NCBI GenBank assembly: GCA_900291925.1
Contig: UWYS01000013.1
Coordinates: 698,369 to 762,368, forward strand
Direction of reading: 5' to 3'
Length of the DNA: 64,000 nucleotides
Source of the DNA: Thecaphora thlaspeos
Taxonomy: Eukaryota; Basidiomycota; Ustilaginomycetes; Urocystidales; Glomosporiaceae
Of the stretch, positions 9,868 to 20,360 are shown piece after piece. A model generated the notes under the pieces. The model saw nothing but the letters and a program-made list of their open reading frames with translations. It made no database searches and was not told the DNA's origin. Each line of letters begins with the position of its first letter. Positions within the stretch are counted from its first letter, which is position 1. A program made the translations under genes and the position numbers.

Positions 9868-12703
9868 ATGAGCAGCCGTCTCGCACCGGCGTCCGCTAGC
9901 GAGCACTCGAGCTACGTCGCAAGTAGCGTCCACACCGGCGCCAGCCCCTCGCTCTCGCACCACTCGCTTGCAGCGTCGATGTCGTCTGCCTCGCCCTCGC
10001 CCTCGCCCTCGTCCAAGATCAACGGCAGTGACTCTGACGGCGGCGAGTCCGAGCGTCCCAGGCCCATCGCATGCCGCTGGGACAACTGCGGCCGCATCTA
10101 CTACGACCCTGAAGTCGTCTACAAACACCTCTGCGACGACCATGTAGGCCGAAAGTGCACAAACAACCTCTGCCTCACCTGTCGATGGGAAGGCTGCGAC
10201 GTCAGCTGCGCCAAGCGTGACCACATCACGTCTCACCTTCGGGGTAAGTAGCCGACGGCTGTCGCGGGCTGCCGGCATGGGTGCCCACGCACGCACGTCC
10301 GGCCCAGCGGTCTGTCTCGTCGAGTTGACGCCGGATCTTGCTGATCTGGACGATACCCCTTGCGCGACCCTGTCTTGTCTCGGACGCCAACGGTCCCGCG
10401 CTGCAACAGTCCATACGCCCTTGAAGCCTCACTCGTGTGAGATCTGCAGCAAGACGTTCAAGAGGCCGCAGGACCTCAAGAAGCATGAGCGCATCCATAC
10501 CGAGCAGCACCAGCAGCAGCGACAGCACAGGGCCGCCCGGAACGCCGCCGCCAAGTCCTATGACGCCATGGCATCAGACCCGGCCGCCTTTGGCCCCTAC
10601 CACCTCACCGCAGGAGGAGCGCCTGCATCGTACGGCTACGGCGGCTTGGCGCCTCACCCGGCCATGTACCGTCACTACTCTGGCGAGTCTGCCTACGCGA
10701 CATCGGCCTGCCCCAGCCTTCCGTCGCAGCCGCTGCGCGAGCGTACTCCCGGATACGCCCAGTCGAGCGCATCGCTGTCGCCGCTCTCTTCCAGGCTCGA
10801 CACCCCTCAGGGCAGCAGCCCCGCAGCCCAACAGACCTACGGTGCCACCTCGAGAGACTCTGTCCCTTACCTCGACTTTATCACCGGTCCCGACGCGCGC
10901 AACAAGGCGACGAGCGACACAGACTCGTACATGTTTCTTGCGCACGGTGCCGCTAGCAACAACGTCGCCGGGACAAAGCGTAACCACGAGCAGGTCGGTG
11001 AATTCTTCGGCGACGTAAGGCGGAGAAAGCTGGCGCCCACCTACGATGCCAAGATGGCCGAGCGCCTCGATCAGACCTTTGGCAGCAGCGGCATCGACGA
11101 CGCTTCGCTGCAGGCGCTGCTCTCCTCGTTCGAGGCGCCGGCCTCGTCGGCCGGGATGTCGCATTCGCAGTCGCACTCTCAGCCCTGCTCGGCGCTGCAC
11201 ACGCCAGAAGCCGTGCTTCCCGTTGCCGCTCAACAACCCGCCAAGTTTGCGCTGCCGGAGGCGATGCGACCTGCCGACCTCGCTCAGCTCAATGCGTTCC
11301 TCCTCCAGCTCGGAGCCAACGCTGCTCGCGACTCGTCTGGTGGCGTCGGCATGACGCAGAATGCACCTCACGCCAACGTGGGCCCCGTTGCGCCTTCGAA
11401 CGAGTTCGACATCACCGCCCTCTCGCAGTGTGGCCTCACCAACATTCCCGGCTTCGACGAGAGTCTGCTGTCCGGCAGCCACGACGCTGCCCCCCTTGGC
11501 TACGCGCAGCAGCCGGCGACCTCTCATATGCAGCGACCCATCGCTCAGCTCCCTCACCGCCAGCAGTCGGCCCACCACCATGGCTCGACGTATGGAGGTG
11601 GAGCAGCGGCGGCGCCCTACCAAGGGTCCGGCGGCCTCGCAACGCACGCTGGTCCTATGTACGCCCATGCGCCGCAGCACGCGTCATTCGACAGTATGCG
11701 CGTTTCGTGCGGCCCCGCGATTGTCCCGCAGCTGGCACCGATGGACATGGGCGGCCACAGCTTCCGTAAGGTTGAGGCTCTCACCCGCGCTGCGCCAGCG
11801 CCCGCTGTCACCTCAGATCAGCTCGATCGCCACTCAGAGACGAGTATCAAGGTGGACCTGCGAGAGACTGCGGATGACGACGATGACGAAATGCTCGACG
11901 CATCACCGACTTCGCAAGGCGCCGCGACATTCGACGAGCATTACCGGTCGATGAGCCCCACCGCCTCTTCTGAGGGCGGTGCGTCGAGTGCAACCGAAGG
12001 CGCCGAGCGTCACGGCAGTGCTTCGCCCAGCCTTGGCGTGTATCCGAAGCTCGCCAGCAGCGAGGCCGTGCGCCGGCTTTCCTCCATCCGCTCCTCGTCG
12101 TCGTCGTCGTCATCTTCGTCGTCGTCGTCGTTGTCTCCACGACGAGGTCTCTCGATCAGCTCGATGCTGTCGTCCGAGTCTACTAGCGAAGGTGTTATTG
12201 CGCCGCGCCGCCTCCCTCCGATCCGTCAGGACAGCGTCTCCTCGGAAGCCTCGAGCTCCCTTTATCCAAGTCTCGCCGAGCAGATTTCGGGCATCCAGGG
12301 CCTCGGCCGTCCTTCCTCGCGCTCCGCCGAGGCATCGGTCCCGGAGACACTTCGACAGCAACACGTCCGCCTGATCCGACAGCTCTTGATCGCCATCAAC
12401 TTCTCCGAAAAGGTCCGTGCAGCTGATGCAGAGGACCGCATCACTCTGCCCCCCATCCTGACCCGGACATCAGAGCACAAGAGCGCTCAGCTGGACGAGG
12501 GCGAGAAGACGCCATCGCTGGTCCAGCGCCACGCCAGCCCGTCGTCGGACAGGTCCGAAAGCGACGCCAGCTCCGGTCCTACGCCGCCGGGTCACGCCAG
12601 GCTACCGACCATCTCGCAGCTCCTCAACGACATCAATGTCGACGTCAACTCGCTCAGACGGCCGCGAGCGATGGAGGAGCGGGAGATGGAGTGCGACGTG
12701 TAA
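9868..12703 (+). CDS. RIM101: pH-response zinc-finger transcription factor PacC/Rim101
   Basis: Two exons, 9868-10243 and 10410-12703, give 889 residues. The intron (GTAAGT...AACAG) falls inside the zinc-finger block, and splicing restores '[17 protein letters not shown]'. There are three C2H2 fingers at about residues 67-155: '[19 protein letters not shown]', '[19 protein letters not shown]' and '[20 protein letters not shown]', the last being the invariant PacC finger. Two YPxL motifs, YPKL near residue 670 and YPSL near 744, match the sites where Rim20/PalA (Alix) docks to trigger cleavage at alkaline pH. The remainder is Ser/Ala/Gln-rich, with a poly-Ser run near 12090-12135. It probably acts as a latent factor that is truncated on pH shift and moves to the nucleus. 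No damage seen. Confidence 0.93.
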
Positions 12704-13099
12704 AGCGAGTCCTTCTTGCCTTTCCTGTTTCCCACCGCATCCAGCACGGACACGGACACGCTTCTTTCCCCGCACCGCTAGCCGGCCAACATCGGTCCGA
12801 TCCCGGCTCTTTTTAGATGCCCCGCTCGGCGTCATCGTCCCTTGTATCTGTCCGCGCGCCTCTGTCTCTCGCTCTTGCCTCTTTATCCCGCCGAAGTTTG
12901 TACCTCTATCCGATCCCCTGTCTCTTCAGTCTGTTCAAGAATGTCTCTCTCACTTGTCCAGCGATCAATGCACATGGACTTTGTCTTTGCCACATGCCGA
13001 TTTCGCCATCTCTTTGTGAAGCCGGCGTGCTGCATGCTGGACCTGCGAGACTGAAATGTGCGACAGAGCGCCTGTTCTCGAGTGGCAATGCTGGCGACT
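12704..13099. other. Convergent 3' flank, RIM101/MSH3
   Basis: About 400 bp between the stops of RIM101 (plus) and MSH3 (minus). Pyrimidine-rich, no gene recognised; presumably both 3' UTRs. Confidence 0.5.
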
Positions 13100-16000
13100 T
13101 CATGCCACTCCTCCCCACCTCCGCGCGGCCTGGCCGAGAGCGACTTCATCTTCGATCGCCACGCCACCCTTCCACAGGCCGACGAACGCGGCCAAGTCTC
13201 TCTGGCTCCTCCTGGCGACCCTGCTCTCTTCCGCCCTCTCCCGCTGCTCCGAAATCCTCTGCGCAGTCTCCAGTATGTCCGCCGGGAGGCCGGCCAGGCG
13301 AGCGCAGTGGACGCCGAACGACCGGCTCGCCAATCCCGGCCTGAGTGCGTACAGGAAGCGAATCTTCTTGTGGCCGCCTTGCGCCTCATCCTCGACGAAG
13401 GCCATGTGCATATTGCGAAGGCCCGGGCGAACCGTCGAGCCGAGCTGGAAATAGTGTGTGACAAAGACGAGGTTAGGCGCGCGCGACTCGAGCTGCAGGA
13501 AGTGTTGGAGCACCGCGTGTGCGATGGCCAGGCCGTCGGTGGTCGACGTGCCTCTGCCCAGCTCGTCGAGGATCACGAGCGACCGCGGCGTCGCGGCGCG
13601 TAGGATGGTGTTGGTTTCGAGCAGCTCCAGCATGAAGGTCGACCGACCCTTGGCCAGGTCGTCCGAAGCGCCCATCCGCGTAAAGACCGAGTCGTGGATG
13701 CTGAGCCGCGCAGACGTGGCCGGGATGTACGAGCCGAGCTGGGCCATGACGACGTTGAGCGCGAGCGCACGGACTACGCTGGATTTTCCGCCCATGTTGG
13801 AGCCCGTCAGAAGGATGGCCTTGGTGCTGTCCTCGCCCGGTCCCAGGGTGATGTCGTTGGGCACGTACGGCTCCTCGCGCAGCGCTTCGATTATCGGATG
13901 GCGCATGCCCTTGATCTCGATACGGTTACCACCTGCGACGCCGTCGTCAAGCTCGGGTCGACAGTAGCCCGGCAGTGCTGCCACCGCCGCCAGCGAAATG
14001 AGCGCATCCAGCGTGGCCAGAGCGACGACGACATTGCGCAGCTCGACGTAGTGGTTGCTGCAGATTGTCTGGACGAGGCGCTGGTAAGCCGTCTCCGCTT
14101 CGGCCTCCATCGTCTCCTTGTACTGATCGCGCTTCTTGGTCAGTGCGATGATGGTTGGGGTTTGGAAGCGCACCATGGCCTTAGTCGCCGAGATGCGCAA
14201 CCAGTCGGCCGGCACCTTTTTGGCGTCGTTAGTGCGCACCTCGACCAGGTGTTCGATCCCGGCCACCGTGGCGTACTCCAGCGAGGGGCGCTTGAGGTAC
14301 CTACGCAGCTCCATGAGATGCTCGCGCAGGTCGTTTTCGACGATCGCGATGTTGTCCTTCGCCTCTTGCAGCAACGGAAACTGATCAGGATCGAGGAAGA
14401 GATCAGCCTTGTTGTTGGCGCGGGCTTCCTTGATGCTGATCTGCTGGAGATACTTCTGGACGGCGGCCTTGCCTCGAGGCAGGTCGGCCACGGCTTCGTT
14501 GAGAAGGTCGGAGCCTAGACCTAGCTCTGCCGGATCATCGACCGACTGATACTCCTGCGTGATTCGATTCATCGAGAGGAGGATGGTGGCCAACTCCGTC
14601 GGCGTGCTGCGCCCGTAGGTCATCCTCGCGAGCCCCTTTTCGAGGTCGGGCAGGCCCTGCAGCAGCGTTGGCAGGCCGCGCACAATGGCTTTCTTGCCTT
14701 CCGCAAACGCCTGCACCGCATCGATCCGCTTCGTCAGCGCTGCCCTGTCGATCAACGGTCTGGCCACCCACTTGCGCAGCAGGCGCTTGCCCATCATTGT
14801 CTTGCATCGGTCCAGGATCCAGATCAGGGACCCCTTTTCGCGCACGCAGTCGGTCGAGTTGCGAAAGATCTCGAGGTTGGCCAGCGTGTTGCCGTTCAGG
14901 ACCATCGTGGTGCGGTTGGAAAAGGGCTGGAAGTTGGTGGAGAGGCGGCAGATGGATCCCAGCCCAAACGCTACAAGATGCTTTATGATCGAGGCAAGCG
15001 CGATCAGCGCGAGGTGCGGCAGCGAGATAGCCAGGGCGAGCAGCTTGCCCTTGTCCGGCGAGTCCTCGTAGGCGGACGGCCTTGCCTGCTCCAGGACCGC
15101 CGCTGCCTCCTCCTCCTCCTCCTCCTCATCGGCCTCTTCCTTGTAAAAGCGCGTGACGCGCTGGAAGGCCTCATTGTACTCGAGCAGCTCGTCCATGCGT
15201 TCGACGCGGATCCTCTCGATCGAGCCTTGCGCGGCCAGGTAGCCGAGCATCTTTTCGGTGGGCCTGCTGAGCTTAGGAGGGAGGAGCAGCTCGGCGGGGA
15301 AGAGGTGCGCCAGCCTCGTTTCGAGCTCGCTCCTAGCGTGGCCGTCGGTAAACTGATCGTACACGATCGAGCCGGTCGAGACCTCCACCGCGACGATGCC
15401 GCATGATACCCGGTCATCTGGTCCATTGCCTCCCTCTAGCTTCTCCATGACGGCCATCAGCATCTTTGGCCTGGCGACCCCCATGTCGATCGCTTCGGGC
15501 GAGGAGCTGTCGTTGGACGAGAGGTCGTCGACCCAGGTGCTGGCGGTGTAGAGGGCGGTCAGCTTGCGCGTGAAGGGTGTACTGGCATTGCTCGAGGCCG
15601 CCTTGAGCGCCCGGGTCTCAATCTGCCGCACCACGCCGACCTTGTGTCCCGCAACGATGAGCCTCTTTACGTGAATGTGGAGACGGTGCACGGGGATCAT
15701 GGCCGTCATGAGGTTCCTCTCGGGGAAGCACATGATGTTGAGCTCCTTGCTGGCGATACGCGCGTCCTCGCCGTAGAACTTGAGCTTGTAGCCGACCTCG
15801 ATGATGAGGAGGATGCCGGGATGCTGCTCCTTGAGCTCGAGGATCTGCTTCTCGAGGGGCGTGTATCTTATGCCGTCGTCGAATTGGGCGTCAGAGGCCT
15901 TTGCCTTTGCCTTGTCCCTGGCTTTGGCTCTGCCGCCAGCGCTGGCCGAGGCGCGCGACGCGGCGCGCAACCTCTGATCAGCCAGCTGCTGGGTCGCCGT

Positions 16001-16579
16001 ATGGGCGGTGAAGCTGGTGAAGCGATTCTTGGGTGCTTCGACGAGTTCCACGTCCGAGTCGGCGTCATCGTTCCCATCGCGGTGCTTGACGTTGTATCGC
16101 ATGGTAGGCGAGGTGTCCTGTGCGACGGGCGACACTTGGTCTCTTTGAGAGGCGAGCTGGGAAGTGTGTTGGGAGGGATGCGAGGGCGTTCTGGAGAGGT
16201 GGACGTCAGCGAGCAGCTTCTTCATGAAAGCGGCGTGGGTCTTGTGCTGTTGTTGGCTCCTGTCTGCGCTGGCCTGAGAAGTCAAAGAGGCCGGGGTGGA
16301 CGCTGGCGGGTGGGGAGGAGTAGACTGGGAGGGGGAGAAGCGCCACTGGAGCATGCTGTCGTCTGTGGCTACGCGTGGCCTGAGCGAGTGCGCGGCGGTG
16401 CGCGCCATCTTTGCGGGGGGTGGTTGGGCATCGCCAGGGTGGGATGGTGGTGGCGGAGCGTGGCTGGCGCGCTTGTTGGAATAGGGCGCGCCAGAGGTTG
16501 CGGTTGCGGGGGGATGGCTGGGCTTGAAGAAGGAGCTGATGGTGGTCTGCGCGGGGGGCGGCGGCAGCGGGGGAGGCAT
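13100..16579 (-). CDS. MSH3: DNA mismatch repair protein MSH3
   Basis: A single exon of 1,159 residues from the ATG at 16579. This start was chosen because it places a PCNA-binding PIP box (QTTISSFF, residues 11-18) at the N-terminus, as in other Msh3/Msh6 proteins; the open frame continues upstream without a better ATG. A low-complexity linker follows, then the MutS mismatch-binding domain from about residue 237 (TPLEKQILELKEQHPG, then EVGYKLKFYGEDA), the connector and lever regions, and the ATPase with Walker A 'GSNMGGKSS' near residue 925 and Walker B 'VILDELGRGTSTTDG' near 1004. The mismatch-binding segment has KFYGEDA, typical of Msh3, rather than the FYE motif of Msh6. MSH3 pairs with MSH2 (MutSbeta) to repair insertion/deletion loops. 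It looks intact, in a window rich in microsatellites. Confidence 0.93.
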   Translation of the reverse strand: MPPPLPPPPAQTTISSFFKPSHPPATATSGAPYSNKRASHAPPPPSHPGDAQPPPAKMARTAAHSLRPRVATDDSMLQWRFSPSQSTPPHPPASTPASLTSQASADRSQQQHKTHAAFMKKLLADVHLSRTPSHPSQHTSQLASQRDQVSPVAQDTSPTMRYNVKHRDGNDDADSDVELVEAPKNRFTSFTAHTATQQLADQRLRAASRASASAGGRAKARDKAKAKASDAQFDDGIRYTPLEKQILELKEQHPGILLIIEVGYKLKFYGEDARIASKELNIMCFPERNLMTAMIPVHRLHIHVKRLIVAGHKVGVVRQIETRALKAASSNASTPFTRKLTALYTASTWVDDLSSNDSSSPEAIDMGVARPKMLMAVMEKLEGGNGPDDRVSCGIVAVEVSTGSIVYDQFTDGHARSELETRLAHLFPAELLLPPKLSRPTEKMLGYLAAQGSIERIRVERMDELLEYNEAFQRVTRFYKEEADEEEEEEEAAAVLEQARPSAYEDSPDKGKLLALAISLPHLALIALASIIKHLVAFGLGSICRLSTNFQPFSNRTTMVLNGNTLANLEIFRNSTDCVREKGSLIWILDRCKTMMGKRLLRKWVARPLIDRAALTKRIDAVQAFAEGKKAIVRGLPTLLQGLPDLEKGLARMTYGRSTPTELATILLSMNRITQEYQSVDDPAELGLGSDLLNEAVADLPRGKAAVQKYLQQISIKEARANNKADLFLDPDQFPLLQEAKDNIAIVENDLREHLMELRRYLKRPSLEYATVAGIEHLVEVRTNDAKKVPADWLRISATKAMVRFQTPTIIALTKKRDQYKETMEAEAETAYQRLVQTICSNHYVELRNVVVALATLDALISLAAVAALPGYCRPELDDGVAGGNRIEIKGMRHPIIEALREEPYVPNDITLGPGEDSTKAILLTGSNMGGKSSVVRALALNVVMAQLGSYIPATSARLSIHDSVFTRMGASDDLAKGRSTFMLELLETNTILRAATPRSLVILDELGRGTSTTDGLAIAHAVLQHFLQLESRAPNLVFVTHYFQLGSTVRPGLRNMHMAFVEDEAQGGHKKIRFLYALRPGLASRSFGVHCARLAGLPADILETAQRISEQRERAEESRVARRSQRDLAAFVGLWKGGVAIEDEVALGQAARRWGGVA

Positions 16580-16833
16580 GATGTTGCAGGGCGGCGTGGG
16601 CCAGCGTATGGAGAGGGGATGAGGTGGCTGCGGCGGGAGTGATGGGCGACGACTGAGGCGTGGCTGGGAATGAGGAACGCAGTTGGGCCAATGTGTCGAG
16701 TTGGTCCGTGCGTCCGTGCGCGTGTTGGTCCGTGCACGCCCCGCGCCTCCACCTCGCGCTGTCGCTGCTGCGGCGCTCCCCCCCCCACCACCACCACATC
16801 CAGCGCCGCCCGCTCCTCGCCACAACACTTACC
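16580..16833. promoter_or_regulatory. Shared MSH3/BET2 promoter
   Basis: Only 254 bp separate the divergent start codons, so the two genes must share regulatory DNA. A run of nine C followed by ACC repeats lies at about 16779-16798. Confidence 0.5.
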
Positions 16834-18453
16834 ATGGCACAAGCAGCAGCAGCAGCAGCAGCGTCATTCTCCGCCTCATCCGCGACGCCGCAGCCAATGC
16901 AGCCGCAGCAGCAGCTGCTGCTCGTGCCGCTTCATGTCGCCTTTATCCAGGCGCTGGACCGCAAGCGCGACTCGCTCGCCTACCACCTCACCACCCACCT
17001 CCGTCTCAACGGTGTCTACTGGGGCCTCGTCGCCCTCGAGATCCTGCGCAGACCAGGTGCGCTCGACAGCCAGCAGCTCATCCAATTCGTCCTTGCCTGC
17101 TGGAACGACGACTCCGGTAAGCACACGCCCTCGCCCGCCCGCCAGCCTGCTGCCAGCAAGCCCGTCCAGGCTGACGTTTCTCGTCCTCGCCCTCGGCCCC
17201 CATCGGCAGGCGGCTTTGGATCCTTTCCGCAGCATGATGCACACATCCTCAGCACCCTCTCGGCCATACAGATCCTCGCAATGAAAGACGCGCTGCACGA
17301 GCTCGACCGTGACGGGCGCAGGGAAACCCTGATACAGTGTACGTCGTGTCCCCCGCACCCCCGGATCCCCCTGCCCCCTCCATGCGTCCCCTTGATCACC
17401 CCGTCCTCGCGACAAGACCGAGGCGTTGGATATCCGCACCTGCATTGACGGCACTCCCTCTACTGCTCTCCTCCATCGCGCGTCGCACTACTCAGTCATC
17501 GTCGGCCTCCAGCTGCCCGACGGCTCGCTCCAGGGTGACAAGTGGGGCGAGACAGACACCCGCTTCCTCTACTGCGCACTCTCCGCACTCGTCCACCTCG
17601 GAGCTCTCGATCGCATCAACCGCAACAGCGCAATCGACCACATCCTAAGCTGCCACAATTACGACGGCGGCTTTGGCCTTTGTCAGGGAGCAGAGAGCCA
17701 CTCTGGTCAAGGTGGGAACTTCCTCGTGTCCGCCTGCTCGTTCTTTAGTAGCGCAGAACGCTGACAGCCTCTGCTCGTCTCTTTGCCTGCAGTGTTTGTG
17801 TGCATCGCGGCCCTCTCCATACTCGACTCGCTCGACCGCATCGACCGGGACAAGGTCGGCTGGTGGCTCTCGGAACGCCAGCTGCCAAACGGCGGTCTCA
17901 ACGGTCGGCCGCAGAAGCTAGAGGATGTGAGTTCGGCGTCTACCTCTCCGTCCCACCACGCGTTCCGCCCGACTGTCCTACTGCTGACCCGATGGCATCC
18001 GCCACGCCCGACCGAATCGCGCCGTATCTAGGTGTGCTACTCATGGTGGGTCCTCTCGGCGCTCAGCATCATCGGGAGGCTCCATTGGATCGACGCCGAC
18101 AAGCTCTTCGACTTCATCCTCTCAGCCCAGGTAAGTAGTCCAGCCGTCCGCCATGTCGACCGAGGTCTAGGCCGTCGTGTGGCCGTCCCAACCGGTGCCC
18201 GCTGACGCTGCTCACGCCGGCCCTGTTTCTTTTCTCTGCACAGGACCCGGACGATGGCGGAATCGCAGACCGGCCCGACAACGTCACGGACGTCTTCCAC
18301 ACAAACTTTGGCGTCGCTGGCCTCTCGCTGCTGGGCTTCCCCGGCCTGGAGCCCATCGATCCGACCTACTGCATGCCGGCAAAGGTGATTCAGAGGCTAG
18401 GCATCGAGAAGCCGTATCAGTTGCCGGTCCGGAAGACGTCACAGGCGTCGTAA
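16834..18453 (+). CDS. BET2: Rab geranylgeranyltransferase beta subunit
   Basis: Six exons, 16834-17116, 17210-17338, 17496-17711, 17793-17926, 18032-18130 and 18244-18453, join in frame to 356 residues. All donors begin GT and all acceptors end AG. Prenyltransferase beta repeats are seen throughout: '[19 protein letters not shown]', '[15 protein letters not shown]', '[20 protein letters not shown]', '[19 protein letters not shown]', '[16 protein letters not shown]' and '[20 protein letters not shown]'. The zinc ligands expected from the family (Asp and Cys in the CYSWW region, His in DVFHTNFG) are present. With the alpha subunit Bet4 and escort protein Mrs6 it adds geranylgeranyl groups to Rab GTPases. 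The N-terminus has a short poly-Ala tract from a CAG-type repeat. Confidence 0.93.
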
Positions 18454-18706
18454 GCGCACGAATGCGCCAAGGGAGAGGAAAGAATGCGAGCGACGTATCC
18501 CGCTCCCAGCGTGCGATTGCGTTTGTGCGCGCGTTCTGTACAGGCGTCAAATCGAAGGTGGGAGGATGCTGCTTCACTTCTGGTCCCGGGGCCGATAGGC
18601 TGGCTCGAAGTATATTGACCTGCCAGGAAGGAGCGAAGGCGACGTGTCAGTCGTCTGATCTCTGCGACGGCTCCAGCCTTCGCCCAGACAAGCCTCTTTC
18701 AATCAC

Positions 18707-19365
18707 TCACTCTGGGTTGACGGTCAAGTTTCTGCCGTTCCTTCTGACCGTGACCTTCTTGGTGTCTCTTGAGAGCGCCTTCCTCATGTCTGTCGGCGGA
18801 TTGATCAGAGGTTTCAGGACACGGTGCATCAGTTCTGCCTGTCGCATCACTCGGCCGGGTCAAGATCGAGGGGATCGCCTGTGTGGGCTGACAACTCACC
18901 AAAGCCATCTTCATCTCGGCCGCCGGGACCGCCGCCGTGGTAGTACTCGCGCACTTTCCTATAGACGTCGTAGCCCATCCCTTCGTACATGGCGACGGCA
19001 TTGGTGTTGCTAGGCCTTACGAAGAGGTCGACGAACCAGCCCTTGTACACGCAATCGCTGACGTCTTCGAGCAGGTTCATCATCCCACTTGCCAGGCCGA
19101 GCCGTCTGTACTCTGGCGCCACGGTGATGGCCGTGACGTGGCCGTGCAATGTCGGCGGCTTCGAGTCAGCGGTTCCCTCGGCCTTGCCGATGACGTAGCC
19201 CATCACCCTCTCGAAGTTGGGCGAGGTCTGGATGAAGGAGAGGTCGGGCCACTGGGCGAGGTAGGAGAGGTAAAAGCTCAGCGAGTAGGTCTCGGTCCAG
19301 TTGTCCAGGTTGACATTGTTGAACTTGAACAGGTCCGTCGCTCGCAAGGGGCGGAGCAGGGACAT
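18707..19365 (-). CDS. NAA20: NatB catalytic subunit, N-alpha-acetyltransferase 20
   Basis: Exon 1 is 18900-19365 and exon 2 18707-18789, giving 182 residues (human NAA20 has 178). The intron is GTGAGT...GACAG and splicing yields 'DEDGFDMRKALSRD', a conserved NAA20 C-terminal block. The start reads 'MSLLRPLRATDLFKFNNVNL', matching family N-termini. GNAT features are 'HVTAITVAPEYRRLGLASGM' (acetyl-CoA loop RRLGLA) and 'FVDLFVRPSNTNAVAMYEGM'. NatB acetylates N-terminal Met-Asp, -Glu, -Asn and -Gln of nascent proteins together with Naa25/Mdm20. Its 5' flank carries a 93-bp tandem duplication. Confidence 0.93.
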
Positions 19366-19645
19366 GACGGCGGGGACGATGTGGCGAGCTGCGTGTAGTC
19401 TGGGAGCAAGTGACGGCGTTTCAGCGTACGTCGAAGGGTCGAGAGGAAGAGGCGAGACGAGAGGTGGTGATGAGAACAAGGAGCCGAGCGAAGACTGCTG
19501 CAGGCGAGGATGAAGACCCGGAGACCGGCCGTCGCACAGACAGAGGCACACCAGAGGAGGAGGAGGAGGAAAAACACAGGTTGCGGGCAGGGTGGGAAAG
19601 ACGAGAAAAAGGTCGACGACGACAGGGGAGATGGAGGAGCAGAGG

Positions 19646-19831
19646 CAGGTGCGGGAGGCTGCGCGGCGTCGAGAGAATAAAGCCAGGTGCGGCGGCCGAT
19701 CACTCCAGACGCACCCGTCCTGCGCACGGGCACCACGCCAGGTGCGGGAGGCTGCGCGGCGTCGAGAGAATAAAGCCAGGTGCGGCGGCCGATCACTCCA
19801 GACGCGTCCGCCCTGCGCACGGGCACCACGC
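19646..19831. repeat. 93-bp tandem duplication upstream of NAA20
   Basis: Copies at 19646-19738 and 19739-19831 begin caggtgcgggaggctgcgcg and are nearly identical, differing by a few bases around the acgcacccgtcc/acgcgtccgccc segment. It lies 281 bp upstream of the NAA20 start, in the promoter or 5' UTR. Confidence 0.9.
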
Positions 19832-20360
19832 CGGTCCTCCACTTTTCGCAGGCCGGCCCTCGGTGCTTTTCGCCGTCGCCGGCCTTTCGGACATGGCAGC
19901 TTTGCCCCCACTCTCCGTCTCTCTCCGGCGCATCGTCAGGCCGCCGTCCACCACTCCGGCCGTTCCGCGTGCAGCGATCACCATCCACATGCCCCAACGC
20001 AGCACGCGCAAGCTAGGATCGGCTGTGACGATGGACTAAGCTCTTCGATTGACCGCAAGGATGAGGAGGAATGCGTCTGGGATTGGTGTTGCTACTATGC
20101 AGCTTGGATGTGTGTGCGTGGGCGCTGCTGGAAGACGGACGGAAGGGAGCGAGCGTGCAAGGTCGCTGGCGCGGCTTGGCGCGAGTCCCAGCCGCCGTGC
20201 GGATAGGCTCTCTAGGAGCGTCCGTCTTATAACACTTCTCAGGAGCATCGCCTCTCCAGCTGCCACCGCCTCGAGCGGCGACTGTACGGCTGGGGGTGAT
20301 AAAGACCGGATGCATCCAAGAGGGTGCATCCGCACAGAGAGGCATCTTGCCGCGCCTCCT

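Noticed and set aside
10574..11680. Minus-strand 368-codon frame within RIM101
   Set aside because: Antisense shadow of the RIM101 coding exon.
18847..19911. Long upstream extension of the NAA20 frame to 354 codons
   Set aside because: The added part is encoded by the 93-bp duplication and low-complexity promoter DNA; the ATG at 19365 matches family N-termini.
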